NCBI GenBank assembly: GCA_031272245.1
Contig: JAISUE010000021.1
Location: 1-36,213 of the forward strand
Source: Bacteroidales bacterium
Lineage (GTDB): Bacteria > Bacteroidota > Bacteroidia > Bacteroidales > P3
Reading direction: 5' to 3'
Length of the DNA: 36,213 nucleotides
This document shows, in pieces, positions 1-7,527 of this stretch (its first letter is position 1; every line of letters begins with the position of its first letter). The translations under genes were made by a program, and so were the position numbers. The notes beneath the pieces are model-generated. The model saw nothing but the letters and a program-made list of their open reading frames with translations. It was not told the DNA's origin and ran no database searches.

Positions 1-447
1 TTTCCGCAAGCCGTTGGCGTTGCGGTTATGAAAATTAAGTCCTTCGGACTGATGGTTGATGCGGTTGAAACGAGGGTTTCGGTGGTTGGAACAAAGGTTT
101 TGGTATGGATTGCTTCGCTTTCGCTCGCAATGGCGAAGATGTGGGAAGCAATGACGGCGATTGTTGGGGGCGTCACGTTTCTACCGACAGGTACATTACG
201 CGGGAATGTTGTTTGCACGAAAATTACGTCCGTTCAAGTCATTTTTGCAAATGCATTAAAATTATTTGCAAATCTGTCGGATAATCTTTATTCAAAGTGC
301 ATTACAGCGAAAAAAAACGAAAAATTATTAACTTTACCTTGATGAAATTTTATAGGCATCCGATTACAGGATGTCGCAAATTTACAATTTTCTACGCACA
401 AACCGCCGTACCTTTGCACTATGTTTAATCATTAAATTTTTTGTAAA
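1..447. repeat. Left-edge intergenic repeat region, no convincing gene
   Basis: This stretch holds no gene I can support. Positions 55-92 carry the first copy of a repeat whose second copy is at 1735-1772 (30 of 38 bases identical without gaps by eye). Positions 109-152 contain an interrupted palindrome (ATTGCTTC at 109-116, GAAGCAAT at 145-152) of the 'attgcgagcgaagcgaagcaatc' type that is scattered between genes in many bacterial genomes. A frame is open from 28 to 342, but it runs through repeat sequence and resembles no family I know. Positions 244-252 and 265-273 are two identical TTTGCAAAT motifs 21 bp apart, a possible protein-binding pair. Confidence 0.5.
409..416 (+). promoter_or_regulatory. 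Bacteroidota -7 box before the VOC gene
   Basis: TACCTTTG matches the Bacteroidota sigma-ABfr -7 consensus TAnnTTTG. It lies 31 bases before the ATG at 448. No clear -33 TTTG box is visible at the expected spacing. Confidence 0.55.
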
Positions 448-807
448 ATGAAAAAAAGACTAATTGCTTGGGTTTCTATTCCCGCCGCCGATTTAGACAG
501 GGCGGTAAAATTTTACGGTACGGTGCTTGGCATCGAGTTTGAAACTTATGACTGCGGCGGTGGCGTCCGTATGGCGTGTTTCCCGACCGGCGAAGGCGAG
601 ATTTGCTGTTCGCCCGATATGAAGCCGTCTAAAGAAGGTACGATGGTCTCTCTTGCTGTCCCCGACAGTATTGAGGCATCGATTGTGCGGGCAGAGACGC
701 TTGGCGGTGCGGTAGTCGTTCCGAAAACCAAGATTGAGGCAGAAGGCTTGGGTTATTTCGCCGTACTTGCCGACACAGAGGGTAATCTGTTCGGACTGTA
801 CGAGTAA
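448..807 (+). CDS. VOC family (glyoxalase/bleomycin-resistance fold) protein
   Basis: This 119-residue protein is a single-unit vicinal oxygen chelate protein. The N-terminal segment (AWVSIPAADLDRAVKFYGTVLG, around residues 8-29, is the typical first beta-alpha module) and the C-terminal DTEGNLFGLYE (109-119) is the usual last strand with a terminal Glu in a metal-ligand position. The closest style is the small 'glyoxalase/dioxygenase' proteins of about 120 residues; substrate unknown. It is followed by a hairpin terminator, so it seems to be its own transcription unit, although an AraC regulator follows in the same direction. Base composition is much richer in G+C than the downstream genes (for example 38 of 60 bases at 541-600), which suggests acquisition by transfer. 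Confidence 0.85.
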   Translation: MKKRLIAWVSIPAADLDRAVKFYGTVLGIEFETYDCGGGVRMACFPTGEGEICCSPDMKPSKEGTMVSLAVPDSIEASIVRAETLGGAVVVPKTKIEAEGLGYFAVLADTEGNLFGLYE

Positions 808-814
808 AATGTTG

Positions 815-869
815 GCACGCAGGCGGCACGGCTTAATCTGTGCTACTTGCGTGCTTTTGTTGTTTTTTT
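815..869 (+). terminator. Hairpin terminator after the VOC gene
   Basis: GCACGCAGG (815-823) pairs with CTTGCGTGC (846-854) with one G-T wobble. An inner GCAC/GTGC stem (826-829 with 840-843) extends the structure. A T-rich run follows to 869. This separates the VOC gene from the AraC gene. Confidence 0.7.
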
Positions 870-871
870 CG

Positions 872-879
872 TAATTTTG
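872..879 (+). promoter_or_regulatory. -7 box immediately before the AraC gene
   Basis: TAATTTTG fits TAnnTTTG. Only 7 bases separate it from the ATG at 887, so the transcript would start at or within a few bases of the start codon and be nearly leaderless. Confidence 0.5.
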
Positions 880-886
880 CCGCACT

Positions 887-1693
887 ATGGCAGTACATTT
901 TGCAAATCCTTCGCCGTTGTTGTTACCTTTTATCAAGCGTTATTGGGCAATAGAAAACACGCTGGAATGCGGTCAAACATGCGTTCAGCGTATTCTCCCT
1001 ACGGGCTTTTGTGAACTGATGCTGTATTTCTCTCCTCGTCCGCAAACGGTAGGTTGCAATCGCACGCTGACCGACAATGTCGCCCTTTACGGTCATCTCG
1101 GAGAGTATTATGACATTGAATATCAAGGCGACTTGGAGGTTTTCTCCATTGTTTTTCAACCACAGGGACTGATGCAGTTCTTCCGTTTTCCGCTGAACGA
1201 GATTTTCAATATCAATGTGCCGTTGCAGCACCTTATCGGTCAGGTTGGGCGCGAACTTGAAGAGCAAATGGGCAGTGTAACGAATTTTGAAGCGAGAGTC
1301 GGGATTGCGGAGAATTACTTTATCGCCTCATTACAAAGGCAATACGAAGAATATGAGTTTCGCCGTCTTCATCACGTTATAGAAACGCTTGTACAGAGGC
1401 GAGGCGAAGTCAGCGTTGACGAGATGGCTTCGGCAGCCTGTCTTAGCCGCCGTCAGTTTGAGCGCGTCTTTGCCGAGCGTATCGGCGCCTCGCCAAAACA
1501 ATACCTCAAAACTGTCCGTTTTCAGCGCACACTGTACGAAAAACAGCGAAACAATAGCCTGTCAATGACCGAATTAGCCATTGATTGCGGCTACTACGAT
1601 CAAGCGCATTTTATCGCCGATTTCAAGTCTATATGCGGGCAGACTCCGCTAAAATTCTTTCAGGAAAACGAAGCCTGTTCGGATTTCTTTTGA
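887..1693 (+). CDS. AraC-family transcriptional regulator (DUF6597-type N-terminus)
   Basis: The 268-residue protein has an N-terminal ligand-sensing half of the DUF6597 kind (FIKRYWAIEN near residue 15, LPTGFCELMLYF near 37) and a C-terminal double helix-turn-helix of the AraC type (about 165-262). Helices visible there are SVDEMASAACLSRRQFERVF and MTELAIDCGYYDQAHFIADF, followed by GQTPLKFF. It is probably a DNA-binding activator; the ligand is unknown. It sits in the same G+C-rich patch as the VOC gene, and such pairs often have the regulator controlling its neighbour, though that is inference. The ATG at 887 begins the usual N-terminus of the family, so the near-leaderless start is not easily avoided by choosing another codon. 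Confidence 0.88.
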   Translation: MAVHFANPSPLLLPFIKRYWAIENTLECGQTCVQRILPTGFCELMLYFSPRPQTVGCNRTLTDNVALYGHLGEYYDIEYQGDLEVFSIVFQPQGLMQFFRFPLNEIFNINVPLQHLIGQVGRELEEQMGSVTNFEARVGIAENYFIASLQRQYEEYEFRRLHHVIETLVQRRGEVSVDEMASAACLSRRQFERVFAERIGASPKQYLKTVRFQRTLYEKQRNNSLSMTELAIDCGYYDQAHFIADFKSICGQTPLKFFQENEACSDFF

Positions 1694-2033
1694 TTTTTAA
1701 GCCGTTGAGAATGATTGAGTTGATGGAAACGGGGGTTGATGCGTTGGAAATAATGGTTATTGTGGTTGGAACGGAGATAAAAAAATGGTTAAGATGGATG
1801 AAAGATGTGTTGAAAGCGATGACAGGTTTTAATACTGTGAAGACAGTTCTCTTTTAAATTATATTTCATTTCAAATAATTCAACAATAATCCCTGCACAC
1901 ATTCGGATACTTATAACTAACATTTTTTGTTCATTATACGGATTTTTCAAAAGAAAGTTGTATATTTGCAGGATATTAAATATGGTAAAAAGATTATTTA
2001 AATTGTATTGATTCTAAAAAAATAAAACGCTTT
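1694..2033. repeat. Second copy of the left-edge repeat plus cydB leader
   Basis: Positions 1735-1772 match 55-92 (30 of 38 bases), and 1799-1827 resembles 134-157 more loosely. Both repeat copies are open in the same reading phase (VDAVETRVSVVGTKV against VDALEIMVIVVGTEI), although neither looks like a real protein. From about 1860 the sequence turns AT-rich like the rest of the window. The cydB promoter and leader occupy the end of the gap, including a nine-codon frame at 1982-2011 (MVKRLFKLY, then stop). Confidence 0.5.
1961..1968 (+). promoter_or_regulatory. -7 box of the cydB promoter
   Basis: TATATTTG fits TAnnTTTG and lies 65 bases before the cydB ATG. It implies that cydB is transcribed on its own here, with a leader of about 60 bases. 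Confidence 0.5.
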
Positions 2034-3155
2034 ATGGATTATTCATTTTTTCAAAATTATTGGTGGTGTATAGTATCACTTTTGGGAGCTTTATTGGTCT
2101 TTTTGTTATTCGTTCAAGGCGGACAATCTTTGATTTACTCGCTTGGGAAAAAAGAATCGGAATTAAGACTGTTGATTGACTCTTTGGGAAAGAAATGGGA
2201 ATTAACATTCACAACTTTAGTAACATTTGGAGGAGCATTTTTTGCGTCTTTTCCTTTGTTTTATTCTACTTCGTTTGGAGGAGCATACTGGGTTTGGATT
2301 TTACTTCTTTTAACTTTCGTTATTCAGGCGGTTTCTTTTGAATACATTTTCAAAAAAGGTAACCTCTATGGACAAAAAACATTCAAATCTTTCTTATTTA
2401 TCAATGGATTGCTTGCTCCTATTTTAATTGGAACAGCGGTTTCTACATTTTATTACGGTGCAGAATTTTCAGTTATGAAAACAAACATTACCGATTTGAA
2501 TAACTTGCGACCTGTAGTTTCTTCGTGGCAAACATCATGGCACGGTTTAGAAGCTGTATTGGTTTTTGAAAACGTTATATTAGGATTTGCTATCTTTTTT
2601 CTTGCCCGCTGTTTGGCTTCATTGTATTTCATAAATAATATAGACAATGAGGAAATTTATCGCAGAGCAAAAAAACAATTATTATACAACGCAATAGGAT
2701 TTTTAGTAACATTTATTTATTGGTTAGTTTGTTTGCTTTTGAAAGATGGATGGCGAGCAGATGCCGAAACAGGAACGATAAATGTTGAACCGTTTGCTTA
2801 TTGGAACAATATTTTACAAATGCCGGCAGTAACAGCTATATTTCTTGTTGGAGTAGTTCTTGTTTTATATGGTTTCTTTCGTACATATTTTTGTTCATCA
2901 TTCAGAAAAGGAATATGGTTTTCCGGAACAGGTTCAATTTTTGCTGTTTTTGCTTTACTTTTATTAGCAGGGTTAAACAACACATCATATTATCCTTCAC
3001 TTTTTGACACGCAATCCTCATTAACATTATCAAATAGTTCTTCCAGTGAAACAACTTTACACGCAATGAGTATAGTTTCTCTGTTTGTTCCATTTGTTGT
3101 TGCATATATTTGGTACGTTTGGCGAGTGATGGATAGAAAAAATAGTCATAAATAA
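2034..3155 (+). CDS. cydB: Cytochrome d ubiquinol oxidase subunit II
   Basis: The 373-residue protein is almost all membrane helices, eight or nine of them, starting with WWCIVSLLGALLVFLLF at about residues 10-27. Sequence and length fit the Bacteroidota CydB type, including the early GGQSLIYSLG segment and the late long loop before the last helix. CydB is the structural partner of the haem-bearing CydA in cytochrome bd oxidase, which reduces O2 at very low concentration in the inner membrane. In this phylum cydA (often after a small DUF4492 gene) normally lies directly upstream; here the upstream DNA is the G+C-rich cassette and no cydA is present. The gene has its own promoter and ends at a strong terminator. 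Confidence 0.9.
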   Translation: MDYSFFQNYWWCIVSLLGALLVFLLFVQGGQSLIYSLGKKESELRLLIDSLGKKWELTFTTLVTFGGAFFASFPLFYSTSFGGAYWVWILLLLTFVIQAVSFEYIFKKGNLYGQKTFKSFLFINGLLAPILIGTAVSTFYYGAEFSVMKTNITDLNNLRPVVSSWQTSWHGLEAVLVFENVILGFAIFFLARCLASLYFINNIDNEEIYRRAKKQLLYNAIGFLVTFIYWLVCLLLKDGWRADAETGTINVEPFAYWNNILQMPAVTAIFLVGVVLVLYGFFRTYFCSSFRKGIWFSGTGSIFAVFALLLLAGLNNTSYYPSLFDTQSSLTLSNSSSSETTLHAMSIVSLFVPFVVAYIWYVWRVMDRKNSHK

Positions 3156-3158
3156 TAA

Positions 3159-3187
3159 AAAAGAGACATCGTTAAGATGTCTCTTTT
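3159..3187. terminator. Bidirectional terminator between cydB and aspA
   Basis: AAAAGAGACATC (3159-3170) and GATGTCTCTTTT (3176-3187) form a perfect 12-bp stem with a 5-base loop. Stem ends are A-rich and T-rich, so the hairpin can serve both converging genes. Confidence 0.9.
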
Positions 3188-3214
3188 AATATAAACATAA
3201 GTTGAATATTATCT

Positions 3215-4654
3215 TTAATGTTTAGGCTTAATATCTAATTTAACCGGTTCAACCATATTTTCAGGTTTAAGAATTGTATCTAAATCTTTTTTGTCTAAAA
3301 TATCATGTTCAAGGACTAATTCATAAACACCTTTTTCTGTTTCCATAGCTTCTTTAGCTATTTTGGTAGAATTTTTATAACCAATCACAGGATTTAATGC
3401 AGTAACTATACCTATTGAATTTTTAACCTGCCTTTCACAATTATCAATATCAGCTTTAATTCCGTCAATACAAAGCGTACGCAAAGTATCAAAACCATTA
3501 GTTAAAAGTTGAATAGATTCAAAAAGACTATAAACCAATACGGGTTCCATAACGTTGAGTTCCAACTGAGCATTTTCTGCAGCTAAAGTAACACAAAGGT
3601 CATTTCCTATTACCTTATAACAAACCTGATTCACAACTTCAGGGATAACAGGATTAACTTTTCCGGGCATAATAGAAGAACCCGGTTGACGTTCCGGTAA
3701 AAATAATTCGTGAATACCACATCTTGGACCAGATCCCATCAATCTTAAATCATTGCAAATCTTTGTTATTCTTAAAGCTATTCGTTTCAATATTGCAGAA
3801 TAGCCAACAAGAACAGATGAATCAGTTGTTGCTTCAACCAAATCTTCCGCAAGGCGAACATTCCATCCCGTTATTTCTTTCAAAGATTCAACACATAATT
3901 TACTATATCCAGGCTCTGAACAAATACCTGTTCCAATTGCTGTTGCTCCCATATTGACAGATAACAATTCTTCTGCGGCAAACTCCAAATTTTTCACTTC
4001 TTTTTTCAATCCTATTGAAAAAGCATTAAAGGTTTGTCCCAAAGTCATAGGTACGGCATCTTGTAATTGAGTACGTCCCATTTTAATTATATGAGCAAAC
4101 TCTTCGGATTTCCTGTCAAATGAAGCAATTAACGCATTCAGAGCTTTAATTAAAACTTTGTTTTCCAAATACAAGCCAAAATGGAACGCTGTTGGATAAG
4201 CATCATTTGTAGATTGAGAAAGGTTTATATGGTCGTTTGGTGAGCAATATTCATATTGTCCATGTTCATAACCAAGTATTTCCAATACACGATTAGCTAT
4301 AACTTCATTGGCATTCATATTAACAGTTGTTCCTGCTCCTCCCTGTATCATGTCAGAACAAAAAAATTCATGATGTTTACCTTCATAAATTTCATCACAA
4401 GCTTGTACAATAGCTTTGTACATTTCTTCAGACAATTTACCTTGCAGATAATTTGCTTTAGCTGCACCCTTTTTTGTTAGGGACATCCCTTTAATAAAAT
4501 TGGGATAATCATTCATCAGACGACCTGAAATATGGAAATTTTCAAATCCTCTTTGTGATTGTACTCCATAAAGAGCTTCAACTGGTATTTCTTTTGAACC
4601 GATAAGGTCTGATTCTATCCTTACCTTACCGCTGTATTTATTTATATCGTTCAT
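3215..4654 (-). CDS. aspA: Aspartate ammonia-lyase
   Basis: Deaminates L-aspartate to fumarate and ammonia in the cytoplasm, feeding fumarate to anaerobic respiration or succinate production. The protein (479 residues from this start) shows the aspartase N-terminus (RIESDLIGSKEIP, ALYGVQSQRGFENF) and the fumarase/aspartase signature loop GSSIMPGKVNP. The start chosen is the ATG at 4654, giving MNDINKYSG. An in-frame ATG at 4699 is also open, but it would place the start inside the promoter box at 4697-4704 and adds 15 residues not expected in the family. It converges with cydB and diverges from sodB. A class II fumarase is the main alternative, but the N-terminal motif favours aspartase. Confidence 0.92.
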   Translation of the reverse strand: MNDINKYSGKVRIESDLIGSKEIPVEALYGVQSQRGFENFHISGRLMNDYPNFIKGMSLTKKGAAKANYLQGKLSEEMYKAIVQACDEIYEGKHHEFFCSDMIQGGAGTTVNMNANEVIANRVLEILGYEHGQYEYCSPNDHINLSQSTNDAYPTAFHFGLYLENKVLIKALNALIASFDRKSEEFAHIIKMGRTQLQDAVPMTLGQTFNAFSIGLKKEVKNLEFAAEELLSVNMGATAIGTGICSEPGYSKLCVESLKEITGWNVRLAEDLVEATTDSSVLVGYSAILKRIALRITKICNDLRLMGSGPRCGIHELFLPERQPGSSIMPGKVNPVIPEVVNQVCYKVIGNDLCVTLAAENAQLELNVMEPVLVYSLFESIQLLTNGFDTLRTLCIDGIKADIDNCERQVKNSIGIVTALNPVIGYKNSTKIAKEAMETEKGVYELVLEHDILDKKDLDTILKPENMVEPVKLDIKPKH

Positions 4655-4696
4655 TATTATTATTGTTTTAATTTTAAAATTCTTAAAAAAGAGGTG

Positions 4697-4704
4697 CAAA
4701 GGTA
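4697..4704 (-). promoter_or_regulatory. -7 box of the aspA promoter
   Basis: On the reverse strand the sequence is TACCTTTG, an exact TAnnTTTG match. It predicts a leader of roughly 35-40 bases before the ATG at 4654 and argues against the longer reading frame. Confidence 0.6.
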
Positions 4705-4911
4705 CAAAAATATCTTCATATTTTATTGTTAATTTCTAAAACGGAATTGAAAAATTTTCTTACAAGTTTTATTGCACTGAATACATCTAATAATTGAAAA
4801 TATCTTAATTATTAACTTTTCTAACAAAATAATAAAATGAGTGTATTTTTTATAAGAAAATAGAATAAAGATTTAAATTTATTATGAGACGTTTTCGTTT
4901 GTAATTTTTAT

Positions 4912-4919
4912 TATTTTTG
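4912..4919 (+). promoter_or_regulatory. -7 box of the sodB promoter
   Basis: TATTTTTG fits TAnnTTTG, 30 bases before the sodB ATG. The 295-base gap between aspA and sodB is otherwise plain AT-rich sequence. Confidence 0.5.
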
Positions 4920-4949
4920 CAACCTAAATCATTAAAATAACAAATTATT

Positions 4950-5528
4950 ATGACACAATTTAGTTTACCGGCTCTTCCTTATGCTCAAGAAGCATTAGAG
5001 CCACACATTTCAAAACAAACATTAGAGTTTCATTATGGAAAACATCATCAAACGTATGTTGATAATCTTAATAAACTTATAACAGGAACAGAGTTTGAGG
5101 GAAAAACATTGGAAGAAATTATAAAAAAATCTTCCGGAGGTATTTTTAATAATGCAGCTCAAGTATTTAATCACACATTCTATTGGAATTGTTTTTGTCC
5201 CGGCGGGTCAGCATTGTCAGATGCTAAATTAAAAAATGCAATAGATAGAGATTTTGGTTCATTTGCCGAGTTTAAAGAAAAATTTACTGCGGCAGCAATA
5301 GCTTTATTTGGTTCGGGTTGGACGTGGTTAGTAAAAAATACCGAAGGAAAATTGGAAATAATTCAAACTTCTAATGCAGGTAATCCTATTACAGACAACA
5401 AAATACCAATTTTAACTTGTGATGTTTGGGAACACGCTTATTATTTGGATAAACAAAATCGCCGAGCTGCTTATTTAGAGTCATTTTGGCAGATAATTGA
5501 TTGGGAAAATGTAAGTAAAAGGTATTAA
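4950..5528 (+). CDS. sodB: Superoxide dismutase, Fe/Mn family (Fe-type features)
   Basis: Converts superoxide to oxygen and hydrogen peroxide in the cytoplasm. The 192-residue protein carries the four metal ligands His28 (EFHYGKHH), His75 (NHTFYW), Asp158 and His162 (DVWEHAYY). Gln71 in NAAQVFNH and Ala143 in TSNAGNP match the arrangement seen in iron enzymes, where the second-sphere Gln comes from the N-terminal domain; cambialistic use of Mn cannot be ruled out from sequence. The gene is monocistronic, with its own promoter and a terminator directly downstream. Together with cytochrome bd it indicates a cell that meets oxygen at times. Confidence 0.95.
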   Translation: MTQFSLPALPYAQEALEPHISKQTLEFHYGKHHQTYVDNLNKLITGTEFEGKTLEEIIKKSSGGIFNNAAQVFNHTFYWNCFCPGGSALSDAKLKNAIDRDFGSFAEFKEKFTAAAIALFGSGWTWLVKNTEGKLEIIQTSNAGNPITDNKIPILTCDVWEHAYYLDKQNRRAAYLESFWQIIDWENVSKRY

Positions 5529-5549
5529 AAAATAAGACGTTTATGCGGA

Positions 5550-5583
5550 AAAACTTGACTTTTCTTATGAATAGTCAAGTTTT
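5550..5583 (+). terminator. sodB terminator
   Basis: AAAACTTGACT (5550-5560) and AGTCAAGTTTT (5573-5583) form a perfect 11-bp stem with a 12-base loop, followed by a T-rich tail. Confidence 0.85.
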
Positions 5584-5630
5584 TTATTTTAAATATCAAA
5601 AAATTGGTTGTGCATTAAAAAACAGATATT

Positions 5631-5921
5631 CTATTTTTCTTTTTCTTGAATTGTAACATTAACTTTATCGCCAATCTGTTTGTTTATCGCTTTGCGAATA
5701 TCTTTTTTAATACCGATGATATAACATATTGATAAATCTTTTCTTTTTATTCCCATATTAACGATGCTTCCTTCGTATGGAAATCCATCAAAAGTGGCTA
5801 TTACTTTGACCCTTCCTTTACCAAATTCTTTTCTAATATCATAAGGAAATTCAATATATGCACCGTCAATATCCGGAACTTTTTGAATGATGGCTGTAAA
5901 TTGATATGTATGAGTATTCAT
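5631..5921 (-). CDS. DUF1905 domain protein
   Basis: The 96-residue protein matches the small beta-barrel DUF1905 family: the N-terminal YQFTAIIQKVPDIDGAYIEF strand pair, the RVKVIATFDGFPYEGSIVNMG core, and the C-terminal GDKVNVTIQE strand. The family has no firm biochemical role; in larger relatives the domain is fused to a YdeI-type domain, which is missing here. It has its own -7 box (5950-5957) and stands alone between sodB and the HtrA gene. Confidence 0.8.
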   Translation of the reverse strand: MNTHTYQFTAIIQKVPDIDGAYIEFPYDIRKEFGKGRVKVIATFDGFPYEGSIVNMGIKRKDLSICYIIGIKKDIRKAINKQIGDKVNVTIQEKEK

Positions 5922-5949
5922 AAATACAAATTATAAATTGTTTGAGTTG

Positions 5950-5957
5950 CAAAGATA
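5950..5957 (-). promoter_or_regulatory. -7 box of the DUF1905 gene
   Basis: The reverse strand reads TATCTTTG, a TAnnTTTG match, 28 bases before the start codon at 5921. Confidence 0.5.
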
Positions 5958-6053
5958 ATTTATTGTATCAAGAGAAGCTTAAAATTATAAATAATAAAAA
6001 AATAAATTGAGCGTTAAATGAACAAATTTATTAAACATTAAATTACTAAAAAT

Positions 6054-7430
6054 ATGAAAAGAACATTTATTAACATTATGGTTTTTTGCCTGATGGGTAT
6101 TTCAACTTTTTTAATTCAGGCTCAAGAAAATCAATTTTCAAAGGTAGATTTTACTACTGCTGCAGAAAATTCAGTACATTGTGTTGTTCATATTCAATGC
6201 GACTATTCCGTACAAACTAATACAATGATGGATTTTTTTGATTTGTTTATGAATCCTTTTAATTCTATGCAACCACGTCAAAGAACACTGCAAACATCCG
6301 GTTCCGGTGTAATAATGAGTGCAGACGGTTACATTATAACAAATAATCATGTTGTTGCAGATGCAGATAAAATAAACGTTATTCTTAATGACAGAAGAAC
6401 ATTTCAAGCAAAGCTTATAGGAAATGATCCTTCTGCGGATTTGGCTGTTATAAAAATAGAAGCAGACAGCCTGCATTTTATATCTTTTGCAAACTCAGAT
6501 GATGTCAAAATTGGTGAATGGGTGCTTGCTGTTGGTAATCCTTTTAATCTGACTTCAACGGTTACCGCAGGAATTGTGAGTGCTAAAGCAAGAGATATAA
6601 ATATTTTAGGTAATAAGATGAGTCAAAATCCTATTACAAGTTTTATTCAGACAGATGCAGCAGTAAATCCGGGTAACAGTGGTGGGGCTTTAGTTAATTT
6701 ACAAGGCGAATTGATAGGAATCAATACTGCTATTGCCTCTTCTACAGGTTCTTATACCGGTTATTCTTTTGCCATTCCTTCAAACATAGTTAGAAAAGTT
6801 ACTAATGATTTGGTAAAATATGGTATGACACAAAAAGCATATCTTGGAGTAAATCTTATGGAAGTAGATGCCAATCTTGCAGCAAATAAGGGATTAAAAA
6901 GTATTCATGGGATATATCTTGCAGATGTTCTGAAGGGGGGTGCAGCTGAAAAAGCAGGATTAAAAGACGGAGATATTATTACGAAGATAAATGGTAAAAA
7001 TGTGAATACAAATTCGGAATATAATGAAATTATGGCTCAGTTTTCTCCTAATCAGCAGATAGAAATAGAATATGAACGAAAAAATAATTTATTCACTCAA
7101 ACATTAACATTGCTAAATTCATCGGGAACAACGGAAGTAATAGATAATACATCTTCTATTATGGCAGCGGGAGTTTCTTTTAGAGAATTGTCTATTGAAG
7201 AAAGACAGCGTTATAATTTAGATAAAGGAGTGGGTTTTGAAGTATTAAATACAGGGCGTTCTTCTTTTGCAAGGGTTGGGATAAAAAAAGGATTAATAAT
7301 AACTTTAATTGATAATGAGCCGGCAACAATAAAAACGATTCAAAATTTGAATAAAAAACAAGGTCAACAAGTTATTATAGAAGGTTTTTACTCAAATGGA
7401 CAAAGAAATTATTATATGTTAATATTGTAG
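6054..7430 (+). CDS. degP: HtrA/DegP-type periplasmic serine protease with PDZ domains
   Basis: A signal peptide (about residues 1-24, ending LIQAQ) sends this 458-residue protein to the periplasm, where the family degrades or chaperones misfolded envelope proteins. The trypsin-like domain (about 35-250) has the full triad: His99 in TNNHVV, Asp129 in SADLAVIKI, Ser209 in GNSGGAL. A clear PDZ domain follows (about 260-350, with GAAEKAGLKDGDIITKINGK), then a weaker second PDZ-like segment to the C-terminus. The loop rich in Met and Phe before the protease core (MMDFFDLFMNPFNSM) corresponds to the LA-type loop of the Do family. No -7 box is obvious upstream. It precedes rpoD, but rpoD has its own promoter. 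Confidence 0.93.
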   Translation: MKRTFINIMVFCLMGISTFLIQAQENQFSKVDFTTAAENSVHCVVHIQCDYSVQTNTMMDFFDLFMNPFNSMQPRQRTLQTSGSGVIMSADGYIITNNHVVADADKINVILNDRRTFQAKLIGNDPSADLAVIKIEADSLHFISFANSDDVKIGEWVLAVGNPFNLTSTVTAGIVSAKARDINILGNKMSQNPITSFIQTDAAVNPGNSGGALVNLQGELIGINTAIASSTGSYTGYSFAIPSNIVRKVTNDLVKYGMTQKAYLGVNLMEVDANLAANKGLKSIHGIYLADVLKGGAAEKAGLKDGDIITKINGKNVNTNSEYNEIMAQFSPNQQIEIEYERKNNLFTQTLTLLNSSGTTEVIDNTSSIMAAGVSFRELSIEERQRYNLDKGVGFEVLNTGRSSFARVGIKKGLIITLIDNEPATIKTIQNLNKKQGQQVIIEGFYSNGQRNYYMLIL

Positions 7431-7465
7431 GAATATAAAATTATATTTATTTTTAGGGTAAATTT

Positions 7466-7497
7466 TTTGGTAAAGTCAGAATTATGTTTTACCTTTG
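7466..7497 (+). promoter_or_regulatory. rpoD promoter with both -33 and -7 boxes
   Basis: TTTG at 7466-7469 and TACCTTTG at 7490-7497 are separated by 20 bases, a close match to the Bacteroidota consensus. The predicted transcript begins a few bases later, about 25 bases before the rpoD ATG at 7528. Confidence 0.75.
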
Positions 7498-7527
7498 CAA
7501 ACCTTAAAAAACGAAATTGGGTTAGTT

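Noticed and set aside
28..342. Open frame of 104 codons at the left edge
   Set aside because: It runs through intergenic repeat sequence, resembles no protein family, and has no promoter or plausible ribosome-binding context. The same phase is open in the second repeat copy only because the repeat lacks stops.
493..936. 147-codon reverse frame across the VOC gene
   Set aside because: It lies antisense to a clear VOC gene in G+C-rich DNA, where long chance frames are common, and its translation has no recognisable domain.
1585..1857. 90-codon frame overlapping the end of the AraC gene
   Set aside because: The first part is out of frame with the AraC coding sequence and the second part is the repeat copy at 1735; no evidence for a protein.
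4655..4699. N-terminal extension of aspartase to the ATG at 4699
   Set aside because: The extra 15 residues are not expected in the family and that ATG falls inside the TACCTTTG promoter box.
7495..7527. TTG start for rpoD
   Set aside because: The TTG is part of the -7 box at 7490-7497, so it cannot be in the transcript; MRQLKITKSI at 7528 is the standard start.
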